64,000 bases of DNA, taken from the NCBI GenBank assembly GCA_030762175.1, contig CM060833.1, forward strand, positions 2,581,501 to 2,645,500, given 5' to 3'. Below, in pieces: positions 52,030-63,900 of the stretch (the first letter of the stretch is position 1; every line of letters begins with the position of its first letter). This stretch comes from Metallyticus violacea. Taxonomy: Eukaryota; Arthropoda; Insecta; Mantodea; Metallyticidae. The notes beneath the pieces are model-generated. The model was not told the DNA's origin. It made no database searches and worked only from the letters and a program-made list of their open reading frames with translations. Made by a program: the position numbers and the translations under genes.

Positions 52030-53050
52030 AAAGTAAAATCGTTTATTACTGAACATGGTCACTTCAGGAAACCTCTACTTAAAGGGACTATAAAAATGAA
52101 CCCGCTTGTAGAATGTGTAAACAGGACGCATGTCGTGTTTGCGGGCACAATCCTGGTAAGAGACGCGTTCTTTCTGTAACCAGGGAAAACCTGGAAACGG
52201 AAACTGACATTGGAACCGAAATACTGAACAGATTTTGGGAAACAATGAAGGCATGTCTTTCAATGGTGTAGCACAACAACTTTATAGACTGTCGAGTGGG
52301 AGGAAGTTTAAAACCCCCTTATCCATCCATCCACGTATTTTACGTTTTGTACACATTTTACTGTAACGTAGAAAACACTTTATTAAGTGTAACGTCACAA
52401 ACCTGGCTGTGGTTACTAATCAATACATGTTTTAATCAGTGCAGCCAACATGAACGTTGCAACTCTCAAATGCTGGATTGCGGTTTGTATGAAACTCGCG
52501 CATCTGAACGAGTCCGGACAGCCCCCACATAAAACAATTACACTTTACAACAGAAACGTTTCCCGCCATTACTAACTGTTCTTATTCATAAAAGCTGTTG
52601 CGATTTCCCCATAAGAATTCCAGCAGTTAATTCTCACGGTCTTGGAACTAAAAATAACAGACAGAAGCTGTTGTTTCCAAATGACCGATCTCTGGGGAAA
52701 CAATTAAAGAGATAGGCGTAAGATGTTAATGAGGACAGAGGGAAAGAAAGTCTAGCACTAGAAGTCACTTACCAAAGCATGACTCTGGAGAAGGACACGC
52801 TCCAATTATTTTGAAACGACAGAGGAATCACTTGTACACTTTTATAAGGACAGCAGCATTTTCTACTTGAAAGTCATGCGCGCGCCAAATTTTTGACGTA
52901 GTCTTAGTCTGCAAAGAAATTGTAAAGATATCTAATATTTCGTCCAAATTCTGAGAAATGGTCTCAGAAAACTGAACCTGAAATGGTAAAACTGACTTTC
53001 AGATAAGCGGTTAAAAAGCCAACATCCACGCCATTATGAACCTTTACGTT
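52030..53050. other. Stretch without recognisable gene
   Basis: No coding support. The minus strand has a TATA-like TTATAAAAG near 52836-52844 and a GTAAGT donor at 52773-52768 shortly downstream; see findings. Confidence 0.3.
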
Positions 53051-53700
53051 CTGATAAAATTGCAGTACCGGGTAATCCATTAAGTGATTTAAAAATGATA
53101 TAGAACTTAAATAAGAATACTGAAATATTTTTATTTCTCAACATAATCAACCTGTACACAGAAGTACTTGTCCCATCGTTTCAAGAGCCCCTGAAATACA
53201 ACAACATAAAATCCTTTGGGTTGTGACTTCCCTTTCTACACCTTCATTGTCGGGAAAGATGGTGTTTAAGAGGGCCGAACAAATGGATGTCGCGATCAGG
53301 GCTATTCGCGGCGTCTCATTTGTCTTGTTACCAGTATGAGGATGCGCATTGTCATGGAAGAGCAACATGTCTTTGGTGAGGAGTCCTGGTCGCTTCCGTT
53401 GAACAGCCTTATGAAGTTTCCCGAGGATGTTACAGTAGAAGTCTGTATTTACGATTTGTCCTTGAGACTGAAATACGGTGAGCGTCACTTTGTCTCAGTC
53501 TGGAAATGATGAATCACAGACTTATCGCCATCTGGGTAACATGTCGCGTTCTTCATCGTGGTAGTGACAGAGAGATCAGCATCGCAGCACCCTGCATGAC
53601 ACTTTGTGAAAACTTAAACCGTCATGTATTATGACCAGAGCCCGAAAGTGAAACGAATGCACGGTTACCTCGAGCATACGAATACCAGGAAATAGAGAGG
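53050..53700 (-). pseudogene. Mariner relic (family E)
   Basis: The minus frame 53147-53488 reads GQIVNTDFYCNILGKLHKAV, then KRPGLLTKDMLLFHDNAHPH (second catalytic aspartate), and MGQVLLCTG at the C-terminus. The YSPDLAP segment is scrambled and the N-terminal half is nearly unrecognisable. Confidence 0.7.
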
Positions 53701-53840
53701 ATGAGGGGAAGTACTGTAGTTTTGAATAGTCCTAGCAAATAAACTTGTGCTGAACAATTCTAGGAAATTTGTGATGGGGTAACTTCTCAGCTGCATAAAT
53801 TTAACAAACAATTGCAAGCAAGAAAGACGAGAGCGCTACA

Positions 53841-54832
53841 CCCTTAAGAGTTCCCCATAGGTAGAAGTCCAACGGGTTAGATCCGGAGAATGCGGTGGAA
53901 ACTTAATCGGACCTCTTCGTCCTATCCATCGACTTGGAAGATTGTCATCAAGGTACGAACGTACATCTCGGTGGTAATGTGGTGGTGCACCATCTGTTGG
54001 AAGTAAAATTCCTCATTTCCATAAAGTGTATTAATGGCGGGTAAGACGGAGTGCGTATCATGTTCTGGGCCAGTTATTGTTCCTTCAAAAAAAGAATGGT
54101 CCAATTAGGCCCCTGGATGACACACACCAGGCCCCTAGATGACACACACCAAACATTAATTTCAGGTAAATTAACAGCCTTTTCCAAAATAACATGTGAA
54201 TTATTTGCACACCAGTAGACAGTTATGCCGGTTAACAGTTCCGTTCAACTTAAATTGTGCATCATCGAACCAAAAGACTTTCCCTACGAAGGCCTCATCC
54301 TCTTGCACCATGTTCCGAAACCACCCACAGTTTTGCATTCTCCGATCAGGGTCATCTTCATTTAATGCATGCAAAAGTCTTGGGATGAAAACTTTCAACT
54401 TTGCTGTTTTAATAACACGACGTACGCTGATTCAGCTAATCCCAGTCTCGTGTGCACATTGTTTTGTAGATTTCTACGGTGAGTGCTCAAAACGTTGCAA
54501 AACCATAGCCGAGGACGCGGAGCTTGTTGCTGTGCGAGGTCTCCCAGATCTGCCCTCGCGAACATCGCATACAGTACCACGAGTCTCAAATTTGTCTCGA
54601 ATGCGTGCAATTGTTACTCACGTTGGCGGTTCTGTTCTGTACACACGTCTCCATTGCCTTTGAACTTCAACAACATTCTCTGTTTTCCAATACCACTTCA
54701 AAATTGCTTTCAGCTGTTCAAACGATAATCTTGGCTCCATTTGTTGTAGCAACGCTATCATAACGTAATATGAGTCACAGCTTTTTACTGAATATCATAC
54801 TATAATCTTGGCTTCATTTGTTCATTGTTGAT
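53841..54832 (-). pseudogene. Element family J copy 3 with most of the transposase
   Basis: This longest copy shows what the two deleted copies lost. Minus order: LSTHRRNLQNNVHTRLGLAE and AESAYVVLLKQQS (HTH region, 54395-54560), FIPRLLHALNEDDPDRRMQ and VFWFDDAQFKLNG (first catalytic aspartate, 54201-54398), FEGTITGPEHDTHSVLPAIN and LYGNEEFYFQQ (53922-54104). The SPDLTPLD end is cut at 53841. Frameshifts separate the parts. Confidence 0.82.
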
Positions 54833-54834
54833 TT

Positions 54835-54835
54835 G

Positions 54836-54877
<42 letters not shown>
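54835..54877. repeat. (TA)n microsatellite
   Basis: About twenty TA units at the right edge of the family J copy. Confidence 0.95.
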
Positions 54878-54879
<2 letters not shown>

Positions 54880-54880
<1 letters not shown>

Positions 54881-55110
54881 CGGAAGTATAAACAATTTCT
54901 GAAAATCAGCGAAATCAGACCATTACGAGTGGAGATTTACCTGAAACCTAAAAGAACTTTAAAAAATATTTTTGCAATGAAATTAGGTATATGCCACTTA
55001 AATAAAATAACATAAATATGTTATGAAAATCAGGGAAATTGACCATTAGGAGGGGTGGTTGACCTGAAAACCGAATGTTTGTAATTGCAGAGGACATGGA
55101 TTAAGTGGCC
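54880..55110. repeat. Diverged tandem repeat, about 1.5 units
   Basis: Two copies of a block with TTCTGAAAATCAGCGAAAT and GACCATTANGAGNGG(a/t)GNTTNACCTGAAA. The same block recurs at 61485-62060. Confidence 0.65.
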
Positions 55111-56670
55111 CGGGGGTATTGTTGTTCGCACTAACAATTGTGAATTCGCGCTATGAGATAAACCCGCTGGTGTCATTTGGAAAAGTTTTTCTTTTCAATA
55201 ATGCAACATTAAGCTTTAATCCCCACCCCTCTTCTCCAACACCGCTCAGCTCTTTCCGTCCTGAACTATCAACTTGCATATGTAACAATGATGTCCATGT
55301 GCACAATAATGCTTTATAATATATTTTAAGAAAACGTATATTTAAATGGGAAGATTAAATTAAATGTAATATACACAGCTGATTATCTTTTATTGGGCTT
55401 CTTTAATGGCAACAATGTTAATCAGAGTGCGCAAGTGGCATGCAAAGATATTATGAAAGCAGTTTCCTCTTGAGTGGCATAAAGGAAAGACGAATATCAA
55501 AATGGGAGTATTAGGAGTGGGGGTTTACAACTCTAGCGCTCTGTAATAAACTTCCACTTGCTGATGATAGTCTGCTCATCTACTGCGTGATATGTTAGTA
55601 AAATATGATAACTAAGTATGCAGTATAGCTGTTTACAGTGACAGAATATCCTTGCAAGCCGATAAAGGACCCACTTCCTAGTTACATATGTTATCTTTAA
55701 ACTGCATTAATAGGTCAGATTATTTGTACACATAATCATTAAACATCTGGTCTACATTTTAACCTTGACCAATCTAATTAATAAATCAATATCATATTTA
55801 TCACTTCATTATGTTTTATAGATCCGTGACATTTTTTTAATAACATTAGAGGCTCGGACGATTTTTATGACAGTCCAAAGATTCTTTTTGACGTTTCTCT
55901 CAATATGTAACACACTTTATTAACTCGGCAACAATAAACACCAACTTTCGCATACCATAACCGACAGAGATAAAGATTCTGTGATCGCATTTTCCACATA
56001 AAAGCGACATTTGTATGATGAAAAGTTTGCCACGTAGGAACTCCGTAAACTAGGCGTATTCCTCAGCAAGTTAAATTTGTGAAGTTAATTGCAGAGCGCT
56101 AGAGCAGAGAATGTAATACTAACTGAAGATATACATAATGAAACATAACTTTCAGGCTTCTACCGTATCCTTGTCCTTTTATTTACGTGTATAATGTTAG
56201 CTTAACGTTTCCAATTGCACTTGCCGTATAACAACTAAAAGAGAATATCGTGTGCCATAGTTTATACTCCCCTTTTCGGGAATGGTATTACTGGCGAGAA
56301 TGAAATTAATCACTTCGCTGCTTAATAACAATTAATTTGCAAATTACCCCGCACTTAAACACTGCTGCTGCATAAGTGGTCAAAATAATCAAAATGCAAT
56401 ACTTAAACACTCTGAACATGAACAGATATGAAAATGGATAAGGTCTTAAATAAAAGTTCTGTTTCTGCCTGCAAGGGGCGCAACCTCGTGAATATTGTGA
56501 AAGTTATTTTTAATTTGGTTTCTCGGTGATGTGCTGTCAGCAGAGAGTACGAAACCTTGTAAGCTCATCAGGCATCTATCTCGGAGGAAGAGCAACACTT
56601 TCAACAGTCAGAAGACAGCCAACTCTCATCCGCTGCAATCATATGGTGTCAACAATATTCAGCCCTGAGG
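55110..56670. other. AT-rich stretch with inverted repeat, no gene
   Basis: No coding support. It holds a short inverted pair (55534-55572 versus 56061-56105) sharing CTCTAGCGCTCTG and CTTGCTGA. A third copy of that sequence is at 62661-62705. Confidence 0.5.
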
Positions 56671-56673
56671 ATA

Positions 56674-57949
56674 CGAGGGTAGGTCCATAAGTTTCCGGTA
56701 TAACCATTTTTTAGGTATGATAAAGACAAAAACTATATTTCATTTTTCAATATAGTTACCCTTTTATTGCAATGCACTTCTCACATCCTTCAATTAACAT
56801 TTCAACCCCCCCCCCCTCGAAACAAAATAGTCAGAAGTCTTGTCTGCAAAATGGGCATAAACAGCAACCATCACTTCTTCGCCACGCTTAAATTTCCTTC
56901 CTCGAAGGCCCTTCTTGGGTTTTGAGAAAAGGAAATAGTCGCTGGGAGCTAGATCTGGGCTGTAGAGTGGATGGTCGATCTCCTTGAAGCCACATTTCTT
57001 CACAGCTTCCTTTGCAACAAGAGCTGTGTGCACAGGCGCGTTGTCGTGAAGAAGACGCACATAACCACTCATCTTTTATCGCCTTTTCTCTTTGATGGAC
57101 GTAGTCTGTGCAGTAGGCCAGCATAGTACTCCCCATTTACTGTGGTGTTCCTCTCCTTGAAGTCAATGAAGAGTATTCCTTCACAATCTCAAAAGATTGT
57201 GGCTGGTTGACTGAAAGACCTCAGCCATTAGAGGCGGTGCTTCGCCAGGTTTACGCCTGTCACTCCATTGATTCTCTTTTGGACAAGGGATCGTAGTAGA
57301 GGATCATAATTTCATCTCCTGTAACAATGGTTTGCAGAACTTCTCTCTCGTTGCCTTGGCAGAGCTCCAAAAATGCTTGACAACAGATGACTCGTTTTTA
57401 GACTGAGGAAAGAAGTCTGGGCACCCATCTTGCACTAAACTTATTCATATTTAAATGTTCATGAATAATTCGAAGGACTGCTGTTTTAGAAAGGCCCAAC
57501 CTTGCTGCTCTTTCTGTAACTTTGAGCCGCCGGCCTTCCATAATTTCTCCTTCCACAAGAGCGATGTTTTCAGGAGTGAGCACCTCCAAGGGCCGACCTG
57601 TACGCTCTTCGTCTTCAATGCTTTCCCGACCCATTCGAAAAAGTTCGGCCCATTCTTTTATGGTAGAATATGAGGGGGATGCTTCCCCATGTACACCGTC
57701 CAGTTTAATTTCATTTGGAGTAAATCCTTCTCTTGTTAAGAACTTAATAGCAGCTCGAAACTCCATTTTGAACATGTCACAATCTTCTACACATAACCTT
57801 CTTTATGCAACTATATCTGAACTAAACACAGTGGAGCGGAAGTTACAGCTGCAATTATTTACTAGCAGATAGGTTATGAGATCAGATAAGGGTTTTGTGA
57901 AGGCGATAATCCTTATCGGCGAGGCCCGAAACTTATGGACCTACGTCCG
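56674..57949 (-). mobile_element. Mariner family A, copy 3 (near full length)
   Basis: TA flanks (56672-56673, 57950-57951); about 25-bp terminal repeats sharing GTAGGTCCATAAGTTTC. Transposase start MFKMEFRAAIKFLTREG at 57775; HTH and hinge [58 protein letters not shown] in 57398-57775. The C-terminal frame 56794-57072 has [20 protein letters not shown] and [20 protein letters not shown], giving two of the three catalytic aspartates. The centre is shifted, so it is inactive. Confidence 0.88.
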
Positions 57950-58329
57950 TAAGTAAATTACACTCAATACCATTATAAGATAACACAGTATCAAGAAATG
58001 GCAGGAAATGTACGTGAACAGTTAATAAAAAACCTAGAAAAATGAATTTATATCGATTCAATTTGACGAGTCGTATGATTTGGGGAAGCGTGGGCAGTTT
58101 TTGTTTTATAAGTTGCGAATCAGAAGAACCAATAAAATAGGATATTCCTTTAGCTGGTCACAGTACTGGCAAGTATTTAAATACCACCTTTATTGAATCT
58201 GCACAATATTTTGAAATTGAATGAAATAATGTATTGCTATATACGTGATGGGGCAAAATCCTAAACTGATAAAAACGGTAGCTTTGTTAAAGAACTCTAT
58301 TAATAATAATTATGCCAGGCATTATTTCC

Positions 58330-58990
58330 TCCATTGATAAGTTTTTGCAGTGAAGCAAATGCCACATTGATTGCAGGGAAGTTCTTAAAACGGCCAACTT
58401 CATCAAAAGTCGGCCATGGCAAGCCAGCTGTTTGCTTCACTCTGTGGACAAACATTACACAAAGCACTCACTCCTTTTGCACACTGTCGCGCGGCACGGT
58501 GTTTGAGCCTTGTTTTCAGTCCTGAGTTTGCCCAACTTTAAAGGAATGCCGAAAGCCTTCTTGGGCGACATATTTACTCATCTCAAAGAGTTAAGCGCTG
58601 GTTTGCAAGGTAGGAACAAAAACATTCTGCATGTCCAATGCCTTCGGATTAAACGCACTGAAAATACGGATGCTATACCTCAATGTCAGAACTTGGTGAT
58701 CAATCAGTCAGATTTAATTACAGTGCACTTGCAAGGACTTCTGACATTCCCCTAACTGATATGTAGGCCTTCAATAAATAGTTCAACTATTTAATTAAAC
58801 ATTTGTTGAAATGTCAGACTTCAGTGCAAAGTTGCAGGAAAAATTAATCGGCCTTTCTTCAGATGAAAGTTTACAGCTGACTTTCTAAAAGGAAGATGTT
58901 CTTGCTAACCAGAGGAAAAGAACACCCTGATCTGCTGCACCAAGATCTTTGCAAAAGTTGATTTTCGTCAATGGTGAACATCAAGACTAA
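58330..58990 (+). pseudogene. ZBED5/hAT-like transposase relic
   Basis: Plus frame 58510-58755 reads FLGDIFTHLKELSAGLQGRN, typical of the C-terminal hAT domain in ZBED5/SCAND3-like proteins (LADIFxHLNxLNxxLQGR). Nearby in another frame is FSAKLQEKLIGLSSDESLQL. Stops and shifts break it. Confidence 0.6.
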
Positions 58991-59189
58991 ATCTAGAAGA
59001 TAGCTTAATAATGTGTGTATCTAACCAGACTTAATTAATAGCAAGTACTCCTATTGCAATAGTTTACACCTGTTCTGTACACTTACTGTAAACAGTTAAA
59101 TGCAATGGGTTACTGATACCCCCACAGTTGGGGACGGCTGTATTAGCACGCATAAGACGAGATAAAATATCTACCGTGTATTGTATTGT

Positions 59190-59465
59190 TATCGTTTTAT
59201 TTACGGACGCTCTTTAACATCTCAGGTCACCAGCGTCCCATTCAATTCAGGGCGTGAAACGGCTTATAAAGTTTGCTCAGAGGCCTCTTCTTTCAGACTT
59301 GGGGTTCTTTTATCTGCGACAAGAATCCGAAGGCTTAACTTCCTTCAGAATAAAGACATACTTGGTATTTGTAAGTCTTAAAAATGCATCGACCCTGGCG
59401 GAGTTTGAACCCGCAACCTTGGGTCTACGAGACAAATATCGTTATCACTAGACTACATTGTGGGG
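59190..59465 (-). mobile_element. SINE family B copy
   Basis: Minus strand with tRNA-like head at the right (AGTGATAACGATATTTGTCT; GGGTTCGAACTC-like B box near 59400) and tail at the left (TTTATTTACGGACGCTCTTT). Moderately diverged. Confidence 0.85.
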
Positions 59466-59604
59466 TATGCCGAGAGTGAGGCACACATGGAATAAAGAAG
59501 AATTATTTATGTACATACAAGAAGGAATTACGTGCTAAATGTCGCCATTACAGTTTGATGAACAAAGTTTTAACTCAGAGCGTTTTCATTGACAGGAAAG
59601 TGAG

Positions 59605-59639
<35 letters not shown>

Positions 59640-59879
59640 TTAAAACAGCCGAGAAGCTGTGTGAAATTATTAATCGAGTAGAAAATTCTTTGACACAAGT
59701 TAGTGTGTCCTTCGTCAGTGCGTGTAAAGCCATTCAGCTGCGCATATAAAATTACTGCTGTATCTGAAATAAAACCCATTAAGAGGCTGTAAACAAAATA
59801 TCTGGGAAGATGCGGGGAGGTTTTACACCTCCCTAAACTCTTTAATGTTTTCATTATAATCTTCGGGTTTTTTGTTTAA

Positions 59880-60570
59880 TTGTTTTATTATCTCCATATT
59901 GTTTCGAAAATGTTATTTTTATGCATTTTATTTGTATTTACTATCCATGTTTATTAAAATAAAAACTAAATATTCGCATAAAGAAGTAAAGTTAGTTTAT
60001 GAATAAATTTGCTTATTTATTATTTTAAATTATTATTGTTTTCATTAGTACTTTACTGGTTCACCAAGTACTTGAATCCTGCCTGATATCGTTTGGGAGT
60101 TAGGAAAATCAAATTGTTAATGTGTTCCTGAGTCAGTTCATGAAACCACACGCAGACAATTGTCTCCTAAAGTTTTCATTTATTGTAATAGCATTTCCCC
60201 ATAACCTTCTAGCAGTTCTCTATCGGATCCAGGTCCGGGCTATTTCCAGGTCACTCTGTGTTTTCTAAGGAATGTTTTTACCTGAACTGTTTGAATAACT
60301 GATCAACAATATTTATATTTCAAATTAATACAAATATTATTAAAAGCAATTACCTTCAAAGTCCTGTAAAGGGCGGTAGAGAAATGCAAAACGGTCTCGC
60401 ATTGTGGGGTATCAATTTGATGTCAAGGATGCCACAGCATTAACGCTGCACTTACGACCTATGCCAAGGTGGAAATGCATCCTTGACTTTGTGGATGGTT
60501 CACGGTTTGTGTTATGCATGAAGGTAACAGTTTTTCACATCTGCAATGCACTTACATAACGTTTTTCTTT
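59880..60570 (-). pseudogene. Tc1-like transposase relic (copy 2)
   Basis: Aligns with 28960-30000 (CCATGTTTATTAAAATAAAA left block, CACCAAGTACTTGAATC, GTGTTCCTGAGTCAGTTCAT, CGGGCTATTTCCAGGTCA). Encodes remnants of the Tc1 C-terminus on the minus strand. Lacks the SINE present in copy 1. Confidence 0.75.
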
Positions 60571-61480
60571 TTTTCTCATCTGAGTATGCAGGTTAAACTT
60601 TTACACTCGAGACATTGTCAACTAAAAATGAGCCTACATTGTATTTCTGAGAAATGACAACAAACATTGTTGTATTGTTATTAAAAATTCACTTGGAAGA
60701 CTAACAATGGAGACAGTTCACAAGCAACAATGCATACCTACGTTTTAAATGAATCATTGTCAAAGTCATAATTACAAATGGGGGGAGCTGCAATACATTT
60801 TCCAGCACTGTACAACTAATAAATAACACGCCAGGAGTTGCGTCCCCTTAGCTTTAGGCGAGGCCGTTCAACAGCGACTTCCTAATGGCAAAATAAATTT
60901 CTGTTTCGTAGTGAAAAGATCTCTGTATATCATCAACTTACCTTAGACCTGTTTCGGATCGTAATTAATATTTAGTTACTCCTAGGAGCAAGTCTACCCA
61001 ACTGTTTATTTTTGTTACGTTGACATGAATGCAGTGCATCAAGAATTTGCTCAGTAAAACAACATTGTCACATCGCTGCAATCCTTTTCAGTACACGTTT
61101 AGCGCCAACAGAGACCGAGTATAAACATGAGTAACAATGTATCTTCTAATATTCGTAGTTTCTACTTAAACTTCAGTGTCCACGGAGGCGTGTTATGTTC
61201 AGAAGAAAGGGGCAGCACTAGACATTCGGAGCTCGATAGCTGGGTGTGTCCCGCACCTTACAGACTGCAGGGGAACAAGTGATTGGACCATTATTTCGAG
61301 TATATCTATTATATGTAGAAACACGTTTTATATTACAAATTGTCAATCTTAACAAACATTTATTTTAAATAAAAAATAAATGTTGATGTGCAAATTTAAA
61401 AACAATGTTGATTGCAAACATATCTTTGGGTTTTTATAGCTCATATTTTTTAGCGAATTCCTTAGCTATTGCGGTTGTAT
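60570..61480. other. Stretch without recognisable gene
   Basis: No coding support on either strand. It contains short AT-rich low-complexity parts only. Confidence 0.4.
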
Positions 61481-61484
61481 CCAT

Positions 61485-62060
61485 GAAAGATTTTTGAAAA
61501 AACGAAACTAGTCAATTAATAAAAAATTCATCGAGTTCGTTAACCAGGAAATTGAACCATTGGGAGTAAGGGTTAACGTAAAGAAAAAATATAAAAATCG
61601 CTCTAGCTGCAACATTTTTGGTTTTCTCAATAAATCTCGGTATATTAAATTGAAATAAAACAAAAATATTTTCCAAAAACTAGCGAAATTGGACTGTTAG
61701 GAGCGAGGGTTTGGCTGAAAAGTAATATTTAAAAATCACTCTAGTGACGTCAATATATGTATGAAATTGATACATGCCGTTTAAATGAAATAGGAACGAT
61801 AGGTTTCTGAAAATGAGGACAATCGGAGTGGATATACCTAAAAACCAGCATTTAAAGAGTGGGGGTTAACCTAAAGCGCAAATTTAATAATTACTTTAGC
61901 GGATGCAATTTTAGTTTTTTCACAACGAAACTCTCTATATATGCCATTGAAATAACATAATAAAAATAGTTTCTGAAAATTAGGCAAATCGGACTATTAG
62001 GAGTATAGATATGCCTGAAAAAGTGAAATCTACAAAGCATTTAATTTTTTTCTCAATTGT
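61485..62060. repeat. Diverged tandem repeat, unit about 165 bp, 3-4 units
   Basis: Each unit has a GAAAATnAGnnnAATCGGACTATTAGGAG block, a GTTnACCTGAAAA block, an AATCACTCTAGCG block and a TTTTCTCAATnAAnCTCnGTATAT block. The same unit appears at 54880-55110, 7 kb away. Confidence 0.7.
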
Positions 62061-63590
62061 TTATAAATAAGAGGACTAATGGACTCATAATTTATAACGA
62101 TACACGTGTTTTATTATTTAGAGAAGCATTATCGTGAAGATAGCAACTGTGAAATATTAATTTATTACTGCCACACATATCGTATACCTAGCCGGTGTCA
62201 AAAGAGACTGACCACTTTTGATATGACCGTTACTCGATATCCCAACCATAACTATAGCAGTTGTGCGTTTGTCTGCTGGTAATAATAGACTGTTATCGGC
62301 TGAAGTTAAAATATTATTTGGTGCTTTAAGACAAACTCTCATTGAACAATTTATCTCAAAGACTGTCGACTATTAGGCTGCCATTCATCACTGGACGTGG
62401 AGTTTTATATGCTGTGAAATCTTAGACTGCTATTGGCTGAAACTAGAATATTATTGGAGCGGTAAGACAGAAAAACTCTTATTGTTACATTATCAAAGCC
62501 TCCGAAATAAAAACGTGGCGACTAGTTAACTGGCTTGGCCCGTCTTCTACAAGCGAAGGGAAACGACCAGGAGCGAGTGTTCTGAATTGTGGGCTCCTGA
62601 TAGTAGACACACGAGTTACTGCTTTCTCCCAATTTCTGTAAACTGAACATGTAACTTCTCTGCTCTAGCGTTCTGTAATAACGTTCAACTTGCTGAGGAA
62701 TTTGCTTAGTTTACGCTGTTCCTTCGTAACGGACTTTCATTGAGTTCGGAAACAATAAAAAATAGATTAAATTATTATTTTGGATAGTAACACAATTATT
62801 AATTTTACAACCATTTCGGAACTCCTGTTTAATTAATTTATATTGCGATCTTTTTTGTAGGTTGTACATTTTGCAGCTATTTATTATGAAAACACAACTA
62901 TTGCATTAAATGATCGTAGTTGTGTTCACACTTTAACAATATCAGCAATCCAGGTTATCACACAAAAGTACATAAACTAACAAAGTATATAATATTAATT
63001 GTATCCTTTTTATATCATAACGCAAGGGTGCCATTTGAAACTTCAAACTTAGAATGACCTAACTTCCCCCTCGTTATTATACAAATTGGTGCGTTTTTTT
63101 TGTTTATATAAACTTATTTTAATTAAGTATTTATTCAGATACAAAGCTTTTGAAATAAAAGTCACGAAATTAAACCTAAAACTGTGCGACCGCGTTTCTT
63201 CTAGAAAAACAATAAATTTAGGTCTTTGCACAGGTTCATCAAACTGAACTAGCGGTATGTTTGGGATCTCCCCATATATATGACGTAATAAGCGGCGAGC
63301 ACCGTTACTTCTACAAATCGTTACAGCTAGTGAACCAACCACCTCCTAATTTCATTTTATGGTTACGATGCTAATGCTGCATAACGCAGACTTCCAGGTA
63401 ATCATTTGCATCCAAACGGGGTCATCTGCCTTCTACACACATTCCGTGGACTTGAGTGACCCCCATATTTAGTGGGCAGTGGTTAAATCAATTCTATATT
63501 GTGTGTCTTTTAATATAAATGTGTTTTATGAATACCACGCCACCTACAGGATGATAAATGGTAGATGGCGATTGTAAGCAGTGTTAGTAG
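62060..63590. other. Unassigned AT-rich stretch
   Basis: No supported gene. The minus frame 63049-63342 starts MVGSLAVTICRSNGARRLLR and stays open for 97 codons, but it resembles no family I know and has no splice or promoter support. Confidence 0.35.
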
Positions 63591-63900
63591 CCAAAGGGCA
63601 GTAGCCAAAGGGCAGTGTTCGTTTGTTGTCAAGTAGAAAGAGAGACGTGAACAAGATAGAAGACGATTGTCATTGATAAAGATGGACCACAGGTTTTTAT
63701 GTTTTTTTTTTTTGTTTTTGTTGTTGAAAGGAAGGCATCAAAACTACAAAGATTCATGAACATTTAACTGCGGTTTGCGGTCAAAACTCAAGATCGTTTA
63801 CGAACATGAGTTGGTTTCGTCAACGGCAGGAAATATACACACAAGAATGTGACTACTGGTCATCCGTCACCAGTACTACTGTATACATATTTAATTCAAA
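63590..63900 (+). pseudogene. Mariner relic (family I copy 2), N-terminal
   Basis: Matches 43380-43600 (gtgttcgtttgttgtc block; CTGCGGTNTGNGGTNAAAAC). Plus reading KLQRFMNI and CGQNSRSFTNMSW corresponds to the mariner recognition domain. Runs into a decayed edge near 63900. Confidence 0.6.
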
